Part shown: positions 1-7,769 of the stretch, piece by piece
How the letters are laid out: each line of letters opens with the position of its first letter
Position numbering within the stretch: position 1 is the first letter of the stretch
Origin: an uncultured Eubacteriales bacterium
Lineage (GTDB): Bacteria; Bacillota; Clostridia; Oscillospirales; Oscillospiraceae
Assembly: GCA_934567745.1 (NCBI GenBank)
Contig: CAKTJM010000010.1
Location: 1-24,095, forward strand
DNA: 24,095 nt
Reading direction: 5' to 3'
The notes under the pieces: generated by a model
What the model was told of the DNA's origin: nothing
Seen by the model: the letters and a program-made list of their open reading frames with translations, nothing else
The model's database searches: none
Made by a program: the position numbers and the translations under genes

Positions 1-15
1 GTGCGTTTGCGCAAC

Positions 16-61
16 GGGCTGCATCCACCCTGTCGGAAAACCCCGCAGGGGTTTTTCGACA
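16..61 (-). repeat. 46-nt hairpin repeat, copy 1
   Basis: An imperfect palindrome (31-61, TGTCGG...CGACA with an inner CCCC-GCA-GGGG hairpin) followed on the minus strand by a short tail ending GATGCAGCCC. A second copy lies in opposite orientation at 23894-23939; the two agree at 44 of 46 positions by eye. Read on minus, the arm GGGGTTTT after the loop could also add termination behind the ABC importer operon. Whether it is a mobile palindromic repeat or just a shared terminator module is not settled here. Confidence 0.7.
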
Positions 62-105
62 GACTCCGGCCCGCCCTGTCAAGGGCGGGCCGGAGTCTTT
101 TCTTC
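61..105. terminator. Strong hairpin terminator behind the importer operon
   Basis: A perfect 16-bp stem (61-76 with 83-98) with the 6-nt loop TGTCAA. On plus it is followed by TTTTCTTC, so it is a good intrinsic terminator for transcription entering from the left. On minus it begins just after the dppF-like stop codon, with an A-rich lead-in but no U-run; the next hairpin (31-61) may complete termination on that strand. The inner 32 nt are the exact reverse complement of the hairpin at 23459-23490. Confidence 0.8.
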
Positions 106-856
106 ATTGCAGCACCTCGCACGCTGCGGCGCGCAGGAGCTCCTTCGTATACGGATGCTGCGGCGCGTCGAAGATGCCGTCCACGGTGTTCTCCTCGACG
201 ATCGTGCCCTTCTCCATCACCAGCACCCGGTCGCAGCACTGGTAGACCACGTTCAGGTCGTGAGAGATGAACAGATAGCTCAGCCCCTTCTCCCGCCGGA
301 GCTTCATCAGCAGGTCCAGGATCTGGTCCTGGATCGTCACGTCCAGCGCCGAGACCGCCTCGTCCAGGATCACCAGCTTCGGCTCCACGATCATCGCCGC
401 CGCGATCGACACCCGCTGCCGCTGGCCGCCCGAGAGCTGCCCCGGCTTACGCCCGTGCAGCTCCGGCTCCAGGCCGACTGCCACCAGCATCTCCTCCGCC
501 CGTCTGCGCCGCTCCGCCGCCGGGAGCTTGCCGCACACGCGCAGCGGCTCCTCCACGATCCGCCGGATCGTGAAGGCCGGGTTCAGCGAGGAGTACGGGT
601 CCTGGAAGACCATCTGCGGCCGCTTCGACCGGTGGACGATCTCGCCCTCGTACTCCGTCATGCCCAGGATCGACCGGGCCAGGGTGGATTTCCCGCTGCC
701 CGAGCCGCCGACCAGGCCGAGGACCTCGCCCTCGCCCACGGTCACGTTGATGTCATGCAGCACCTGCACCGCGCGGCCTCGCGAGAAGGCCGTGCCGCCC
801 AGGCGATAATAGCTGTTCAGATGGCGCACCTCCAGCACCGGCTCCATCGCGCTCAT
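104..856 (-). CDS. Dipeptide/oligopeptide/nickel-type ABC transporter ATPase (DppF/OppF-like)
   Basis: Second ATPase of the importer; it hydrolyses ATP on the cytoplasmic face of the two permeases. Over 250 residues the motifs appear in order: Walker A (GGSGSGKST, ~50-58), Q-loop in VFQDP (~83-87), signature LSGGQ (~141-145), Walker B LVILDE (~161-166) and switch His199 in ISHDL. The start chosen is the ATG at 856 because it overlaps the TGA of the upstream ATPase in an ATGA junction, with GGAGG just upstream; an ATG three codons later (847) is also possible. The protein is short compared with ~320-residue OppF and has no C-terminal cysteine-bearing extension, so it resembles NikE-sized ATPases. 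Substrate is not readable from the sequence. Confidence 0.92.
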   Translation of the reverse strand: MSAMEPVLEVRHLNSYYRLGGTAFSRGRAVQVLHDINVTVGEGEVLGLVGGSGSGKSTLARSILGMTEYEGEIVHRSKRPQMVFQDPYSSLNPAFTIRRIVEEPLRVCGKLPAAERRRRAEEMLVAVGLEPELHGRKPGQLSGGQRQRVSIAAAMIVEPKLVILDEAVSALDVTIQDQILDLLMKLRREKGLSYLFISHDLNVVYQCCDRVLVMEKGTIVEENTVDGIFDAPQHPYTKELLRAAACEVLQ

Positions 857-1653
857 CTCCTCTTCCTCCGTGTCGGGATCGCGGCCACCAGCCGCTGGGT
901 ATAGGGCCGCTCCGGGTGGAAGAAGACCCGGTCCGTCGGGCCCTCCTCCTCGATGCGTCCCTTGCACATGACCACCACGCGGGGGCACAGCTTGCGCACC
1001 ACGTGCAGGTCGTGCGAGATGAAGAGGATCGCCGTCCCCTTCTCCTCGTTCGTCTTCTTCAGCAGGGAGAGGATCCCCTCCTGCGTCGTCACGTCCAGCG
1101 CCGTCGTCGGCTCGTCACAGATGAGCAGACGCGGCTCGGAGACGATCGCCGCCGCGATCATCACGCGCTGGAGCATCCCGCCCGACAGCTCGTGCGGGTA
1201 TTTGCGGTACACCGCCGCCGGATCGGGCAGCTCCGCGTGGGCCATCGCGTCCAGCGCCCGGGCGCGGCGCGCCGCCGCGTCGAGCTGGGTGTGGACCACC
1301 AAGGCCTCCTCCACCTGCGGGCCGATGCGCATCGTCGGGTCCAGGGCCGTCATCGGCTCCTGGAACACCACCGCGATCTCCCGCCCGCGCAGGGCGCGGA
1401 CCTCCTCGCGCGGGGCTGTGAGCAGCTCCCGCCCGGCGAACCGGATCGCACCGCTCAGCTCCGCCCGGGCGCTGCTGAGCAGGCCCGTCAGCGCCATCGC
1501 CGTGACGCTCTTGCCGCTGCCGGACTCGCCCACCAGCCCCAGCACCTCGCCGGGCGCGATGGAGAAGGAGATCCCCTTCACGGCCTCGCGCCCCTCCGGT
1601 GCGGACCGGAACCGGATGTGCAGGTCCTGGATGTCCAACAAACGCTCGTCCAT
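853..1653 (-). CDS. Dipeptide/oligopeptide/nickel-type ABC transporter ATPase (DppD/OppD-like)
   Basis: First ATPase of the importer, 266 residues. Visible motifs are Walker A GESGSGKS (~42-49), Q-loop VFQEP (~96-100), signature LSGGM (~156-160; the usual fifth residue Q is M, common in DppD/NikD), Walker B LLICDEP (~176-182) and switch His214. It pairs with the overlapping downstream ATPase as a heterodimer, as is usual for this family. The start at 1653 has a purine-rich GAGGGGG about 8 nt upstream and follows the permease stop by 15 nt. Like its partner it is short and lacks the long OppD C-terminal extension. Product class is certain; the transported solute is inferred only as peptide-like or metal-chelate. 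Confidence 0.93.
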   Translation of the reverse strand: MDERLLDIQDLHIRFRSAPEGREAVKGISFSIAPGEVLGLVGESGSGKSVTAMALTGLLSSARAELSGAIRFAGRELLTAPREEVRALRGREIAVVFQEPMTALDPTMRIGPQVEEALVVHTQLDAAARRARALDAMAHAELPDPAAVYRKYPHELSGGMLQRVMIAAAIVSEPRLLICDEPTTALDVTTQEGILSLLKKTNEEKGTAILFISHDLHVVRKLCPRVVVMCKGRIEEEGPTDRVFFHPERPYTQRLVAAIPTRRKRR

Positions 1654-1668
1654 CGTCGTGTCCCCCTC

Positions 1669-2499
1669 TCAGCCCCGGCGCCGCCGCTGCTGCCAGCCCT
1701 CGGAGAGCAGGCTCGGCCCCAGGATCATCAGCACCAGCACCAGGCCGGTGCACAGCGCGTACCACGGGGCACGGCTGAGGTAGGTCTGCGACTCCGACAG
1801 CATCCGCCCCAGCGAGGCGTCCGGCTTGGTCACGCCGATGCCGAGGTAGCTCATGCTCGCCTCGGCCAGGACCGCGTTGTTGAAGCCGATCGACAGGATC
1901 GGCAGCAGCACCTGGACCGTGTTCGGCAGGATGTGCAGGAAGATGATGCGCAGCGATCCGGCCCCCGTCAGCCGGGCGGCGGAGACGTAGTTCAGACTGC
2001 GCTGCTTGGCGACCTCGCTGCGCACCACGCGCGCGAAGGACGGGATGAACAGCACGCCCAGGATGAGCGTGATCTGATATTTGCCGGAGCCGAAGACCGC
2101 GATCAGCACCAGGGCGAGCAGGATGCTCGGGAAGGCCGTGATCGCGTCGCACAGGCGCATGAGCACCGCGTCGGCCACGCCGCCGTAGTACCCGGTCAGG
2201 CAGCCGATGACGGTCCCCACCACCGCGCCGATGAGGACGACGCACAGGGCGATGAGGAAGGTCGTCCCCGCCCCCTCCATGATGCGGGAGAGCAGGTCGC
2301 GGCCGAAGTTGTCCGTGCCCATCGGATGGGCCAGACAGGGGGGCAGGAACTTCCGTGCCCCGCCCATCTCGGTGGTGCTGTAGGGCGTCCAGAAGAAGCC
2401 CGCCAGGATGAGCACCGCCATGAGGCACGTGAGGAAGAGGCCGATCGTCCAGAAGCAGTTCCGCTGGGCGCGCCGTGCGCGCCGCGCCGCCAGGTCCAT
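1669..2499 (-). CDS. ABC transporter permease (DppC/OppC-like)
   Basis: Inner-membrane permease of 276 residues. An N-terminal basic stretch leads into the first membrane helix (~20-40), then the family loop with HPMGTDNFGRD, which is characteristic of DppC/OppC/NikC, and further hydrophobic segments. The EAA loop that contacts the ATPase is seen as LAEASMSYLGIG near residue 190. The ATG at 2499 was chosen because GGAGGTGA sits five nt before it; the reading frame stays open 46 codons further upstream, but that part is arginine-rich and looks like noise. It follows the partner permease after a 139-nt gap, the longest in the operon, in which no gene was seen. Confidence 0.93.
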   Translation of the reverse strand: MDLAARRARRAQRNCFWTIGLFLTCLMAVLILAGFFWTPYSTTEMGGARKFLPPCLAHPMGTDNFGRDLLSRIMEGAGTTFLIALCVVLIGAVVGTVIGCLTGYYGGVADAVLMRLCDAITAFPSILLALVLIAVFGSGKYQITLILGVLFIPSFARVVRSEVAKQRSLNYVSAARLTGAGSLRIIFLHILPNTVQVLLPILSIGFNNAVLAEASMSYLGIGVTKPDASLGRMLSESQTYLSRAPWYALCTGLVLVLMILGPSLLSEGWQQRRRRG

Positions 2500-2638
2500 G
2501 TGCTCACCTCCCGGTCGAAATGTTCGTCGTCCCGCCGGTCGGGACCGGCCCCCGCGATGACGCGAGAGCGGCTCCCAACGGGCGGCCGTGGTCCTGCGCT
2601 CCGACGCCCCCCAAAGCGGGCGCGGAGCGCTTCTCATC

Positions 2639-3580
2639 TTATCGGATACGGATGCGCGGATCCATCGCCTGATACAGGACGTCCGCGAGGAAATTCACCA
2701 GCACGACCCACGTCGCCAGCAGGACCACGATGGCCTGGGCCACGGGGAAGTCACGGTTGCCGATGGAGGCCAGCAGGAGCCGCCCGATGCCGGGCACGTT
2801 GAAGACCTGCTCGACCACGATGCTGCCCGCGACCAGCTCGGCCGCCGTCACCGCGAGGAAGGCGATGACCGGGATGATGGCGTTGCGCAGCGCGTGCCGC
2901 CGCAGGGCCTCGGCCCGGGTCCGCCCGCGGCTGAAGGCGGTGCGGATGTAGTCCTTGTCCATCTCGTCGAGGATGGACGAGCGGAGCATCTTCACGGTCA
3001 TCGCGATGCGCGAGAGCGCGACGGACAGGGCCGGGAAGATCATGTACACCAAGAACCGGCCCGGATCGTCCCGGAACGCCACGAAGTCGCCCGGCACGAA
3101 GATGTGCAGGCTCACGCCGAAGACGAAGCTCAGCAGGATGCCGACGAACACGGGCGGGATGGACATACAGACCTGGTTCACCACGGTCATGACGCGGTCG
3201 AGGGGACCGCCCTCGCGCCGGGCGGTGGCGATGCCCAGCGGGAAGGACGCGGCGACGGTCATCGCGAAGGCGAGCAGCACCAGCGCCGCCGTGGCGGGGA
3301 GCTTCTCCATCACCATGTCGTGGACGGGCAGGCTGTAGCTGTACGACGTGCCCCAGTCGCCGGTGACGAAGCCCGCGACCCAGCTCGCGTACTGCACGAG
3401 CACGGGCCGGTCGAGGCCCATCTCGTGTTCGAGGGCGGCGACCTTCTCCGGCGTGGCGTTCGTGCCGAGCATGTCCACCGCCGGGGAGCCGGGGATGACC
3501 TGGAAGGCCAGGAAGGCGAGGAGCGAAACGATGAACAATGTAATAATGAGAGTGATGGCTTTGCGCAGGACGTATTTCAT
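2639..3580 (-). CDS. ABC transporter permease (DppB/OppB-like)
   Basis: Inner-membrane permease of 313 residues. It starts with a typical DppB N-terminal helix (ITLIITLFIVSLLAFLAF), has a long extracytoplasmic loop with GLDRPVLVQYASW, and ends with the conserved VEQVFNVPGIGRLL and QAMDPRIR motifs, including the EAA-type ATPase contact. The ATG at 3580 is preferred over a GTG three codons upstream because GGGAGGTGA is spaced correctly for it. It lies 60 nt after the binding-protein gene, so the operon order is binding protein, DppB-like, DppC-like, DppD-like, DppF-like. Function as a transport pore is established for the family; solute is unknown. Confidence 0.93.
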   Translation of the reverse strand: MKYVLRKAITLIITLFIVSLLAFLAFQVIPGSPAVDMLGTNATPEKVAALEHEMGLDRPVLVQYASWVAGFVTGDWGTSYSYSLPVHDMVMEKLPATAALVLLAFAMTVAASFPLGIATARREGGPLDRVMTVVNQVCMSIPPVFVGILLSFVFGVSLHIFVPGDFVAFRDDPGRFLVYMIFPALSVALSRIAMTVKMLRSSILDEMDKDYIRTAFSRGRTRAEALRRHALRNAIIPVIAFLAVTAAELVAGSIVVEQVFNVPGIGRLLLASIGNRDFPVAQAIVVLLATWVVLVNFLADVLYQAMDPRIRIR

Positions 3581-3640
3581 TCTCCTCACCTCCCAGGTCT
3601 TCTCATTTTTTGGTCTGTTTCGGGTGCTCGTCTCAGGTCG

Positions 3641-5200
3641 TCAGGAGGCGGCCTGGACGTAGTGTACGGGCTGGAGATCCATCACGTACAGCGGGTAGAA
3701 GCGATAGCCCTCGATGCCGTCCTTGAGCAGCACGAAGTCCGCCAGGTCCTGGAGATAGACGTTCGCGGCGGTGTCGGCCAGGATCTTGGCCGCCTGCTTG
3801 TACAGCTCGGTCTGCTTCGCGTCGTCGGTGCAGGTGGTGGCTTCCTTCATGACCGCGTCATACTCCGGGTCGTTGTAATTGATCATGTTGACCTCGCTGT
3901 CGCTCATCCAGCGGTTGAGCAGAGCGCCCGCGCTGAGGGTGGCGGCGTCGAAGCCGATGACCGTGCTCTCGAAGTTGCGGCCCAGGTAGGTGTCGTTGAC
4001 CCAGGTGTTCCACTCGACGGGGACGATCTTGGCGGTGATGCCGACCTGGCTCAGCTGCTCCACCAGCACCTCGGCGACGTTCATGTGCGGGGTGTAGTTG
4101 GAGGGGACGGTGATGGTCATGGAGAACCCGTCGGGATACCCTGCCTCGGCGAGCAGGGCCTTGGCCTTCTCGACGTCGTAGCCGTAGGTGTCGGCCAGGC
4201 TGGCGTCGAAGTACTTGGTGAAGGCGGGGTAGATGGAGCTGCCCAGCTTCTCGCCGCGGCCGTCTGCGGTGATCTGCATGATGGCGTCCACGTCCACGGC
4301 CCAGCACATGGCCTGACGGACCTTCTCGTTGTCGAACGGGGCGACGGCGTTGTTCAGGTACAGGGCCTGGACGAGGTTCATGGTGCCCTCGAGGACCTTG
4401 TAGTCAGAGCCCTGGACGGCGTCGACCTGGTCGATGGTCAGGTGGTTGGTCATGTCGATGGCCCCGGCGGACAGGGCGGACATGAGGGCGTTGGCATCCT
4501 CATAGATCTTGAAGGTCACCTTGTCCAGATAGGCCTTGTCGCCCCAGTAGTCGTCGAACCGCTCGAGGACCAGCTCCTGCTGGACGGAGCGGGAGACGAA
4601 CTTGAAGGGGCCGGTGCCGACGGGGCTGGTCGCCTGCTGATCGTAGCCCTGGGGGACGATGCCGATCATGCCGACGGAGCAGAGGAAGTCGGGCATGGCC
4701 TCCTTCAGGGTGATGACGACGCTGTTGCCGTCGGCCTGGATGCTCTCGATAGAAGAAAGCGCTGCGGTCAGGGCAGCTTCGCCCGTCGTCGCAGCGCAGG
4801 TATCATAGGAATATAGAACGTCTTTCGGCGTGACGGGCTGTCCATTGTGGAACAGCGCGCCCTCCCGCAGGGGGAAGGTGTAGGTCCGGCCATCCTCCGA
4901 GATGGTGTAATCGGAGGCGACTGCCGGGACGTACTCGCCGGAGGAGTTGGGTTTGACCAGCCCCTCGTAGACGTTGAATAAGACCTCTTTGGTTCCTGCC
5001 GCTGTCATCTGATACGGGTCAAGACTGTCTCCCAGGTCTTGAGAGATGCCCACCACCAGCTCACCGCCGATGACGGGTTCTCCGGAAGAGCTCGTTTCAT
5101 CGCTGCCGAACCCACCGTCCGCCGGCTTCGCGTCTCTGCAGGCGCAGAGTACAGTGGCCAGGACGAGGATCGACAGGAAAAGCGCGAGAAATCGTTTCAT
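3641..5200 (-). CDS. Extracellular solute-binding lipoprotein, family 5 (peptide/nickel type)
   Basis: Captures the solute outside the membrane and hands it to the permeases. The 519-residue protein has a lipoprotein signal (Lys-Arg, hydrophobic core, LCAC; lipidated Cys21 expected), then a Ser/Gly-rich linker and the family 5 fold. Recognisable parts are GGELVVGISQD, LDPYQMT, VYEGLV, the YTFPLREGALFHNG segment near the usual family signature, and VGTGPFKF. The start at 5200 has AAGGAG about 7 nt upstream. As first gene of the operon it is normally the most highly made component. The related lineages bind peptides, nickel or heme; nothing here picks one. Confidence 0.93.
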   Translation of the reverse strand: MKRFLALFLSILVLATVLCACRDAKPADGGFGSDETSSSGEPVIGGELVVGISQDLGDSLDPYQMTAAGTKEVLFNVYEGLVKPNSSGEYVPAVASDYTISEDGRTYTFPLREGALFHNGQPVTPKDVLYSYDTCAATTGEAALTAALSSIESIQADGNSVVITLKEAMPDFLCSVGMIGIVPQGYDQQATSPVGTGPFKFVSRSVQQELVLERFDDYWGDKAYLDKVTFKIYEDANALMSALSAGAIDMTNHLTIDQVDAVQGSDYKVLEGTMNLVQALYLNNAVAPFDNEKVRQAMCWAVDVDAIMQITADGRGEKLGSSIYPAFTKYFDASLADTYGYDVEKAKALLAEAGYPDGFSMTITVPSNYTPHMNVAEVLVEQLSQVGITAKIVPVEWNTWVNDTYLGRNFESTVIGFDAATLSAGALLNRWMSDSEVNMINYNDPEYDAVMKEATTCTDDAKQTELYKQAAKILADTAANVYLQDLADFVLLKDGIEGYRFYPLYVMDLQPVHYVQAAS

Positions 5201-5274
5201 GTTCTTCTCCTTCCACCGGCACGGGGCCGGTGTTACAACGAAATAGCTTCTCCCATTATTAGATTGTCAGTGGA

Positions 5275-5303
5275 AGTGTACCATCCTTTGCCGCGAATTA
5301 CAA
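5275..5303 (-). promoter_or_regulatory. Candidate sigma-A promoter of the ABC importer operon
   Basis: On minus, TTGTAA (5298-5303) and TACACT (5275-5280) are separated by 17 nt, with TGG directly before the -10 box (extended -10). Start of transcription would be near 5268, leaving a leader of about 68 nt before the binding-protein ATG. Both hexamers match consensus at four of six positions. Confidence 0.5.
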
Positions 5304-5348
5304 GCAAAAATTTTTCCTCTTCCCCACTTTTTCGACATTTTTGTTTTC

Positions 5349-5380
5349 TCCTGCAAAAAAACTTGCGATCTTTTGCAGGA
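5349..5380. promoter_or_regulatory. Perfect inverted repeat upstream of the importer promoter
   Basis: TCCTGCAAAA (5349-5358) and TTTTGCAGGA (5371-5380) form a perfect 10-bp inverted repeat with a 12-nt spacer, about 46 bp upstream of the importer -35 box. Related CTGCAA/TTGCAG words recur at 5611-5622 (palindrome CTGTTGCAACAG) and 5623-5640. It could bind a dimeric regulator. No known operator consensus was recognised. Confidence 0.4.
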
Positions 5381-5526
5381 CTATTATTTTCGCTTGCAAA
5401 TTTGGGCGGGCTTATCTGTCAAAACTTCACAGTTGGAGGGGGCGGTTTTCCGGGGTCGAATGGGCGATCGAACGGGGGATACAAAGGATATCCCTCGATT
5501 TTTTCGGTCTTTGTGTACTTTTTTGC

Positions 5527-5555
5527 TTGACTTTTGGCTTTGAAAGGTCCATAAT
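5527..5555 (+). promoter_or_regulatory. Sigma-A promoter facing a gene-free stretch
   Basis: TTGACT (5527-5532), a 17-nt spacer and CATAAT (5550-5555); each hexamer matches consensus at five of six positions. Transcription would begin near 5562. No open reading frame with a ribosome site follows, only ~150 nt of sequence and then a strong terminator, so the promoter most likely drives a non-coding RNA. Confidence 0.6.
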
Positions 5556-5561
5556 GAGCAT

Positions 5562-5752
5562 CGTTCCAAGGGAGAGCCGCTCCTGAAAGAAACGAACGAA
5601 AATGAAAGTTCTGTTGCAACAGTTGCAGCGGCCCCTGCAAAAAATGGCTAGTCCGCTTGCGGGTCATCCTTCTTTCCCGCACCGTGACCTATAGATCCTT
5701 CCATTTATTACTCACCAAAAAAGCCTTCCGGGAGACCGGAGGGCTTTTTTGG
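5562..5752 (+). ncRNA. Candidate ~190-nt small RNA of unknown family
   Basis: Framed by a good promoter (5527-5555) and a 19-bp intrinsic terminator (5713-5754). Inside are several possible hairpins: TCGTTC near 5561 with GAACGA near 5594, GGGAG with CTCCT around 5570-5584, TTGCAG with CTGCAA (5623-5640), and two mutually exclusive stems, GCGGG with CCCGC and GGTCA with TGACC, in 5659-5689. Length and isolation would suit 6S RNA, but the long end-to-end pairing of 6S was not found by eye. No riboswitch consensus was recognised and there is no downstream gene on plus. The neighbours on both sides are on minus. Ends are estimates. Confidence 0.4.
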
Positions 5753-5754
5753 TG
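5713..5754. terminator. Bidirectional intrinsic terminator
   Basis: A 19-bp stem with one T-G pair, closed by a GAGA loop. Both strands carry AAAAAA before and TTTTTT in the descending arm, so it can stop transcription either way. On plus it ends the candidate small RNA. Confidence 0.85.
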
Positions 5755-5769
5755 GTTGGCGGGCATATC

Positions 5770-5810
5770 AAAAGCGAGGCTCTCCCCCTATGCGGGGAGA
5801 GCCTCGTTTT
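5770..5810. terminator. Terminator of the surface-gene operon
   Basis: A perfect 13-bp stem (5775-5787 with 5794-5806) and 6-nt loop. On minus it is followed by CTTTTGA and lies 30 nt after the lipoprotein stop codon at 5837, so it should end the minus-strand operon that starts at 10822. On plus it has a TTTT tail as well. Confidence 0.8.
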
Positions 5811-5836
5811 CCTCATCCGTTACGCAAACGCCGCGC

Positions 5837-6346
5837 TCACATCACGTCCTGCACGGTCTCGGCCCCGCTGGTGTCGCGGTAGGTGTACACGGTGAACCCG
5901 TCGTAGTACCACTCGCCGTCCTCGCCTTCGCCAAGGCAGCTCGATGCATAGCTCTTGCTGCTCGGCTGGCCGATCGCCGCCGCCAGGCTGCTCGTGCTCC
6001 GGCCGATGTAGGCCGCTGCGTCGGACGCGGTGGGGGCAGCGGGCGCAGGGGCGCTCTGTGCGGGCTGCTGCGCCGGCTGCTGTGCGGGCTGGGTGGTCGT
6101 GGTGCCGGTCTGTGCGGGCGTCTCGGCCACGACGGGCTTCGGGTCCTCGGCGGGCTGGGTCGCGGTATCGCCGTCGGCGCTCTGGGTGTCCGCGTCGTCG
6201 CCCTCCGCGGGGGCCTCGCCGTCCACCGGCTCGGTGACCTGGGAGTCGTCGGTCTGGTCCTCGGCGGGCTGGTCGTTCGCGGCGCCGCAGGCGCACAGGC
6301 TCAGCGCCACGAGCAGCGCCAGGAGCAGGGTCAGGATCTTCTTCAT
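5837..6346 (-). CDS. Small lipoprotein with a low-complexity linker and SmpA/BamE-like C-terminal part
   Basis: A 169-residue predicted lipoprotein. The signal ends in LCAC, with Cys20 the expected lipid site. Residues ~21-110 are a Gln/Ala/Pro/Asp/Thr-rich linker with PAQQPAQQPAQ repeats, probably a wall spacer. The last ~57 residues (YIGRSTSSLAAAIGQP, then EWYYDGFTVYTYRD) look like the short domain with the pattern 'IG.s...l...iG.P...y......Y.g..vyty' known from SmpA/OmlA-like folds; this is a pattern judgement. AAAGGAG lies 11 nt before the ATG. It is the last gene of the surface cluster, 45 nt behind the DHHW gene. Function unknown. Confidence 0.8.
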   Translation of the reverse strand: MKKILTLLLALLVALSLCACGAANDQPAEDQTDDSQVTEPVDGEAPAEGDDADTQSADGDTATQPAEDPKPVVAETPAQTGTTTTQPAQQPAQQPAQSAPAPAAPTASDAAAYIGRSTSSLAAAIGQPSSKSYASSCLGEGEDGEWYYDGFTVYTYRDTSGAETVQDVM

Positions 6347-6391
6347 GTCGGTTCTCTCTCCTTTGTGTCTATCTGGTCGGTCGTCCGTCGG

Positions 6392-7753
6392 TCATTCGAC
6401 GGGGACCGCTGCCAACGCAGCGTGCTCCGCCACCCAGCGGCCGCCGCTGGTCAGCAGGAGCGTGTGGTCCGCCGCCCCCTCGGGCAGACGGGCCGTGTAG
6501 CGGCCCTCGCCGGTGGGCGTGGCCTCATAGACCGCGCCGCCCGCGCGCAGCAGGACCGGCGAGGTCGCGTCCGCCGCGGCCGTATAGGTCCCCGTGACCG
6601 TGACATAGCCGGGGAGCTGTTCGCACGGCGCGACGGTGTAGGACGCCCCCAGCGCGGCGGGCGTCGCGGCGACGTCCGCCCGCTCCGGCGCGGGCAGGAC
6701 GGCGGGCCGGTCGAGCAGCCAGCGGAGGTTCCGCTCCACCAGCTCGACGATCACCGTGTCCGCCCCCTCGGTCTCGATCAGCCCGAGGTCGTACGGCATC
6801 AGGCGGCAGAAGCACGCGGCCGCGTATCCCTCCGCCAGGAGGGGGTGCAGCGCGTTGCCGAAGGAGTCCCGGAACATCAGCAGCCGCCCGGTCCCCGTCT
6901 CACACTCCGTGCGGATGAGGTTGTCCTCCGCCGAGCGGAAGGGGCTGGTGTAGACGTAGGCGAAGGAGCGGTCATAGAGGACGTCCGCGTCCCGCTCGCC
7001 CCCGGTGGGATAGAGCATGGCGTACAGGTCGCCGGTCTCCTCCCGGACGGTCCGGGTCGCGCTGCCGTACCACGGCGTCCCATCCCGCCCGAGAGCGGTG
7101 CGGAGCACGTCCGCGGCCAGGCCCGCGCCCTCCTGCGTCCAGTGGGAGTCCTGCGCGCGGTAGAGGATCGTATCGGCCGCCCGCAGGGGCGTGAAGAGGT
7201 CCGCGTAGGCCACGCCCTGGTCCGCCAGGGCGGCGGCGAGGGCCTCGGCGCTGCTCTCGCCCGCCCCCTTGGGATAGCGGTCCGGCATCCGGTCGCCGTA
7301 GAGGCTGTTCTTGTTCGGCGCGATCGTGAACAGGAACCGCGCCCCCTGGGCCGCGCACCGCTCCTGCATCAGCGCGAGGGACCGCGCAGCGCACCAGACC
7401 TCCCGGTCGGTCATCCGGCCGAGGCCCTCGTAGTCCGCGAGGGTCTCGCCGTAGAAGAGCCAGCCGTCCTTGCCCAGGATCACGTCCTCCTCCGGGGAGG
7501 TGCGGAAGACGGCGGTCACCAGCCGGTGCTCGGCGGTGACCAGCTCCTGCCGCAGGGCGAAGCGCCGGTCCAGCCAGTCCGACAGGTCGTTGAGATAGGC
7601 GGCGTTCGGCCGCCCCTCCTCGTCCGTCCACGCGGGCGGGGCGGGCAGGACCTCGTTCGCCGCGGGCTGCGCCGGTCCGAAGACCAACAGGCCCAGGGAG
7701 GGGATCAGGCACAGCGCCAGGAAGAGCGCCAGGAAGGCGCGATGTCGTCTCAT
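6392..7753 (-). CDS. AlgJ/AlgX-like (DHHW family) SGNH-fold acyltransferase partner
   Basis: A 453-residue extracytoplasmic protein with an N-terminal membrane anchor (~6-26). It has the family start GKDGWLFYGE (~94-103), an SGNH-like core with FTIAPNKNSLYGD (~142-154), the DSHW motif (202-205) that supplies Asp and His, and the nucleophile region FRDSFGN (~294-300) with Ser297. The extra C-terminal ~110 residues look like a beta-rich, possibly carbohydrate-binding part. In characterised systems AlgJ/AlgX proteins accept acyl groups made available by an MBOAT protein and transfer them to an exported polymer. The MBOAT gene is directly upstream (16-nt gap), which fits. The polymer and acyl group are unknown. 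GGAGGGG precedes the ATG. Confidence 0.85.
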   Translation of the reverse strand: MRRHRAFLALFLALCLIPSLGLLVFGPAQPAANEVLPAPPAWTDEEGRPNAAYLNDLSDWLDRRFALRQELVTAEHRLVTAVFRTSPEEDVILGKDGWLFYGETLADYEGLGRMTDREVWCAARSLALMQERCAAQGARFLFTIAPNKNSLYGDRMPDRYPKGAGESSAEALAAALADQGVAYADLFTPLRAADTILYRAQDSHWTQEGAGLAADVLRTALGRDGTPWYGSATRTVREETGDLYAMLYPTGGERDADVLYDRSFAYVYTSPFRSAEDNLIRTECETGTGRLLMFRDSFGNALHPLLAEGYAAACFCRLMPYDLGLIETEGADTVIVELVERNLRWLLDRPAVLPAPERADVAATPAALGASYTVAPCEQLPGYVTVTGTYTAAADATSPVLLRAGGAVYEATPTGEGRYTARLPEGAADHTLLLTSGGRWVAEHAALAAVPVE

Positions 7754-7769
7754 GCGTCGGCCCCTCCCC

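Noticed and set aside
61..105. The left-hand copy of the terminator hairpin as another antisense promoter
   Set aside because: Read on minus its loop also gives TTGACA, but the sequence 17 nt further is TCGAAA, which is no -10 box.
2500..2637. A 46-codon N-terminal extension of the DppC-like permease
   Set aside because: It is arginine- and proline-rich, unlike the family, and a well-placed GGAGGTGA directly precedes the ATG at 2499.
5384..5682. Short frames on both strands in the A/T-rich spacer before the importer
   Set aside because: None has a ribosome site, and base composition is unlike the coding DNA around it; promoter and terminator signals explain the region better.
5562..5752. 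The candidate small RNA as a T-box, SRP RNA or tmRNA
   Set aside because: No T-box GGTGG-ACCGCG core, no SRP GGAAGGAAGCA-type loop and no tmRNA tRNA-like end was found. 6S remains possible but is not shown.
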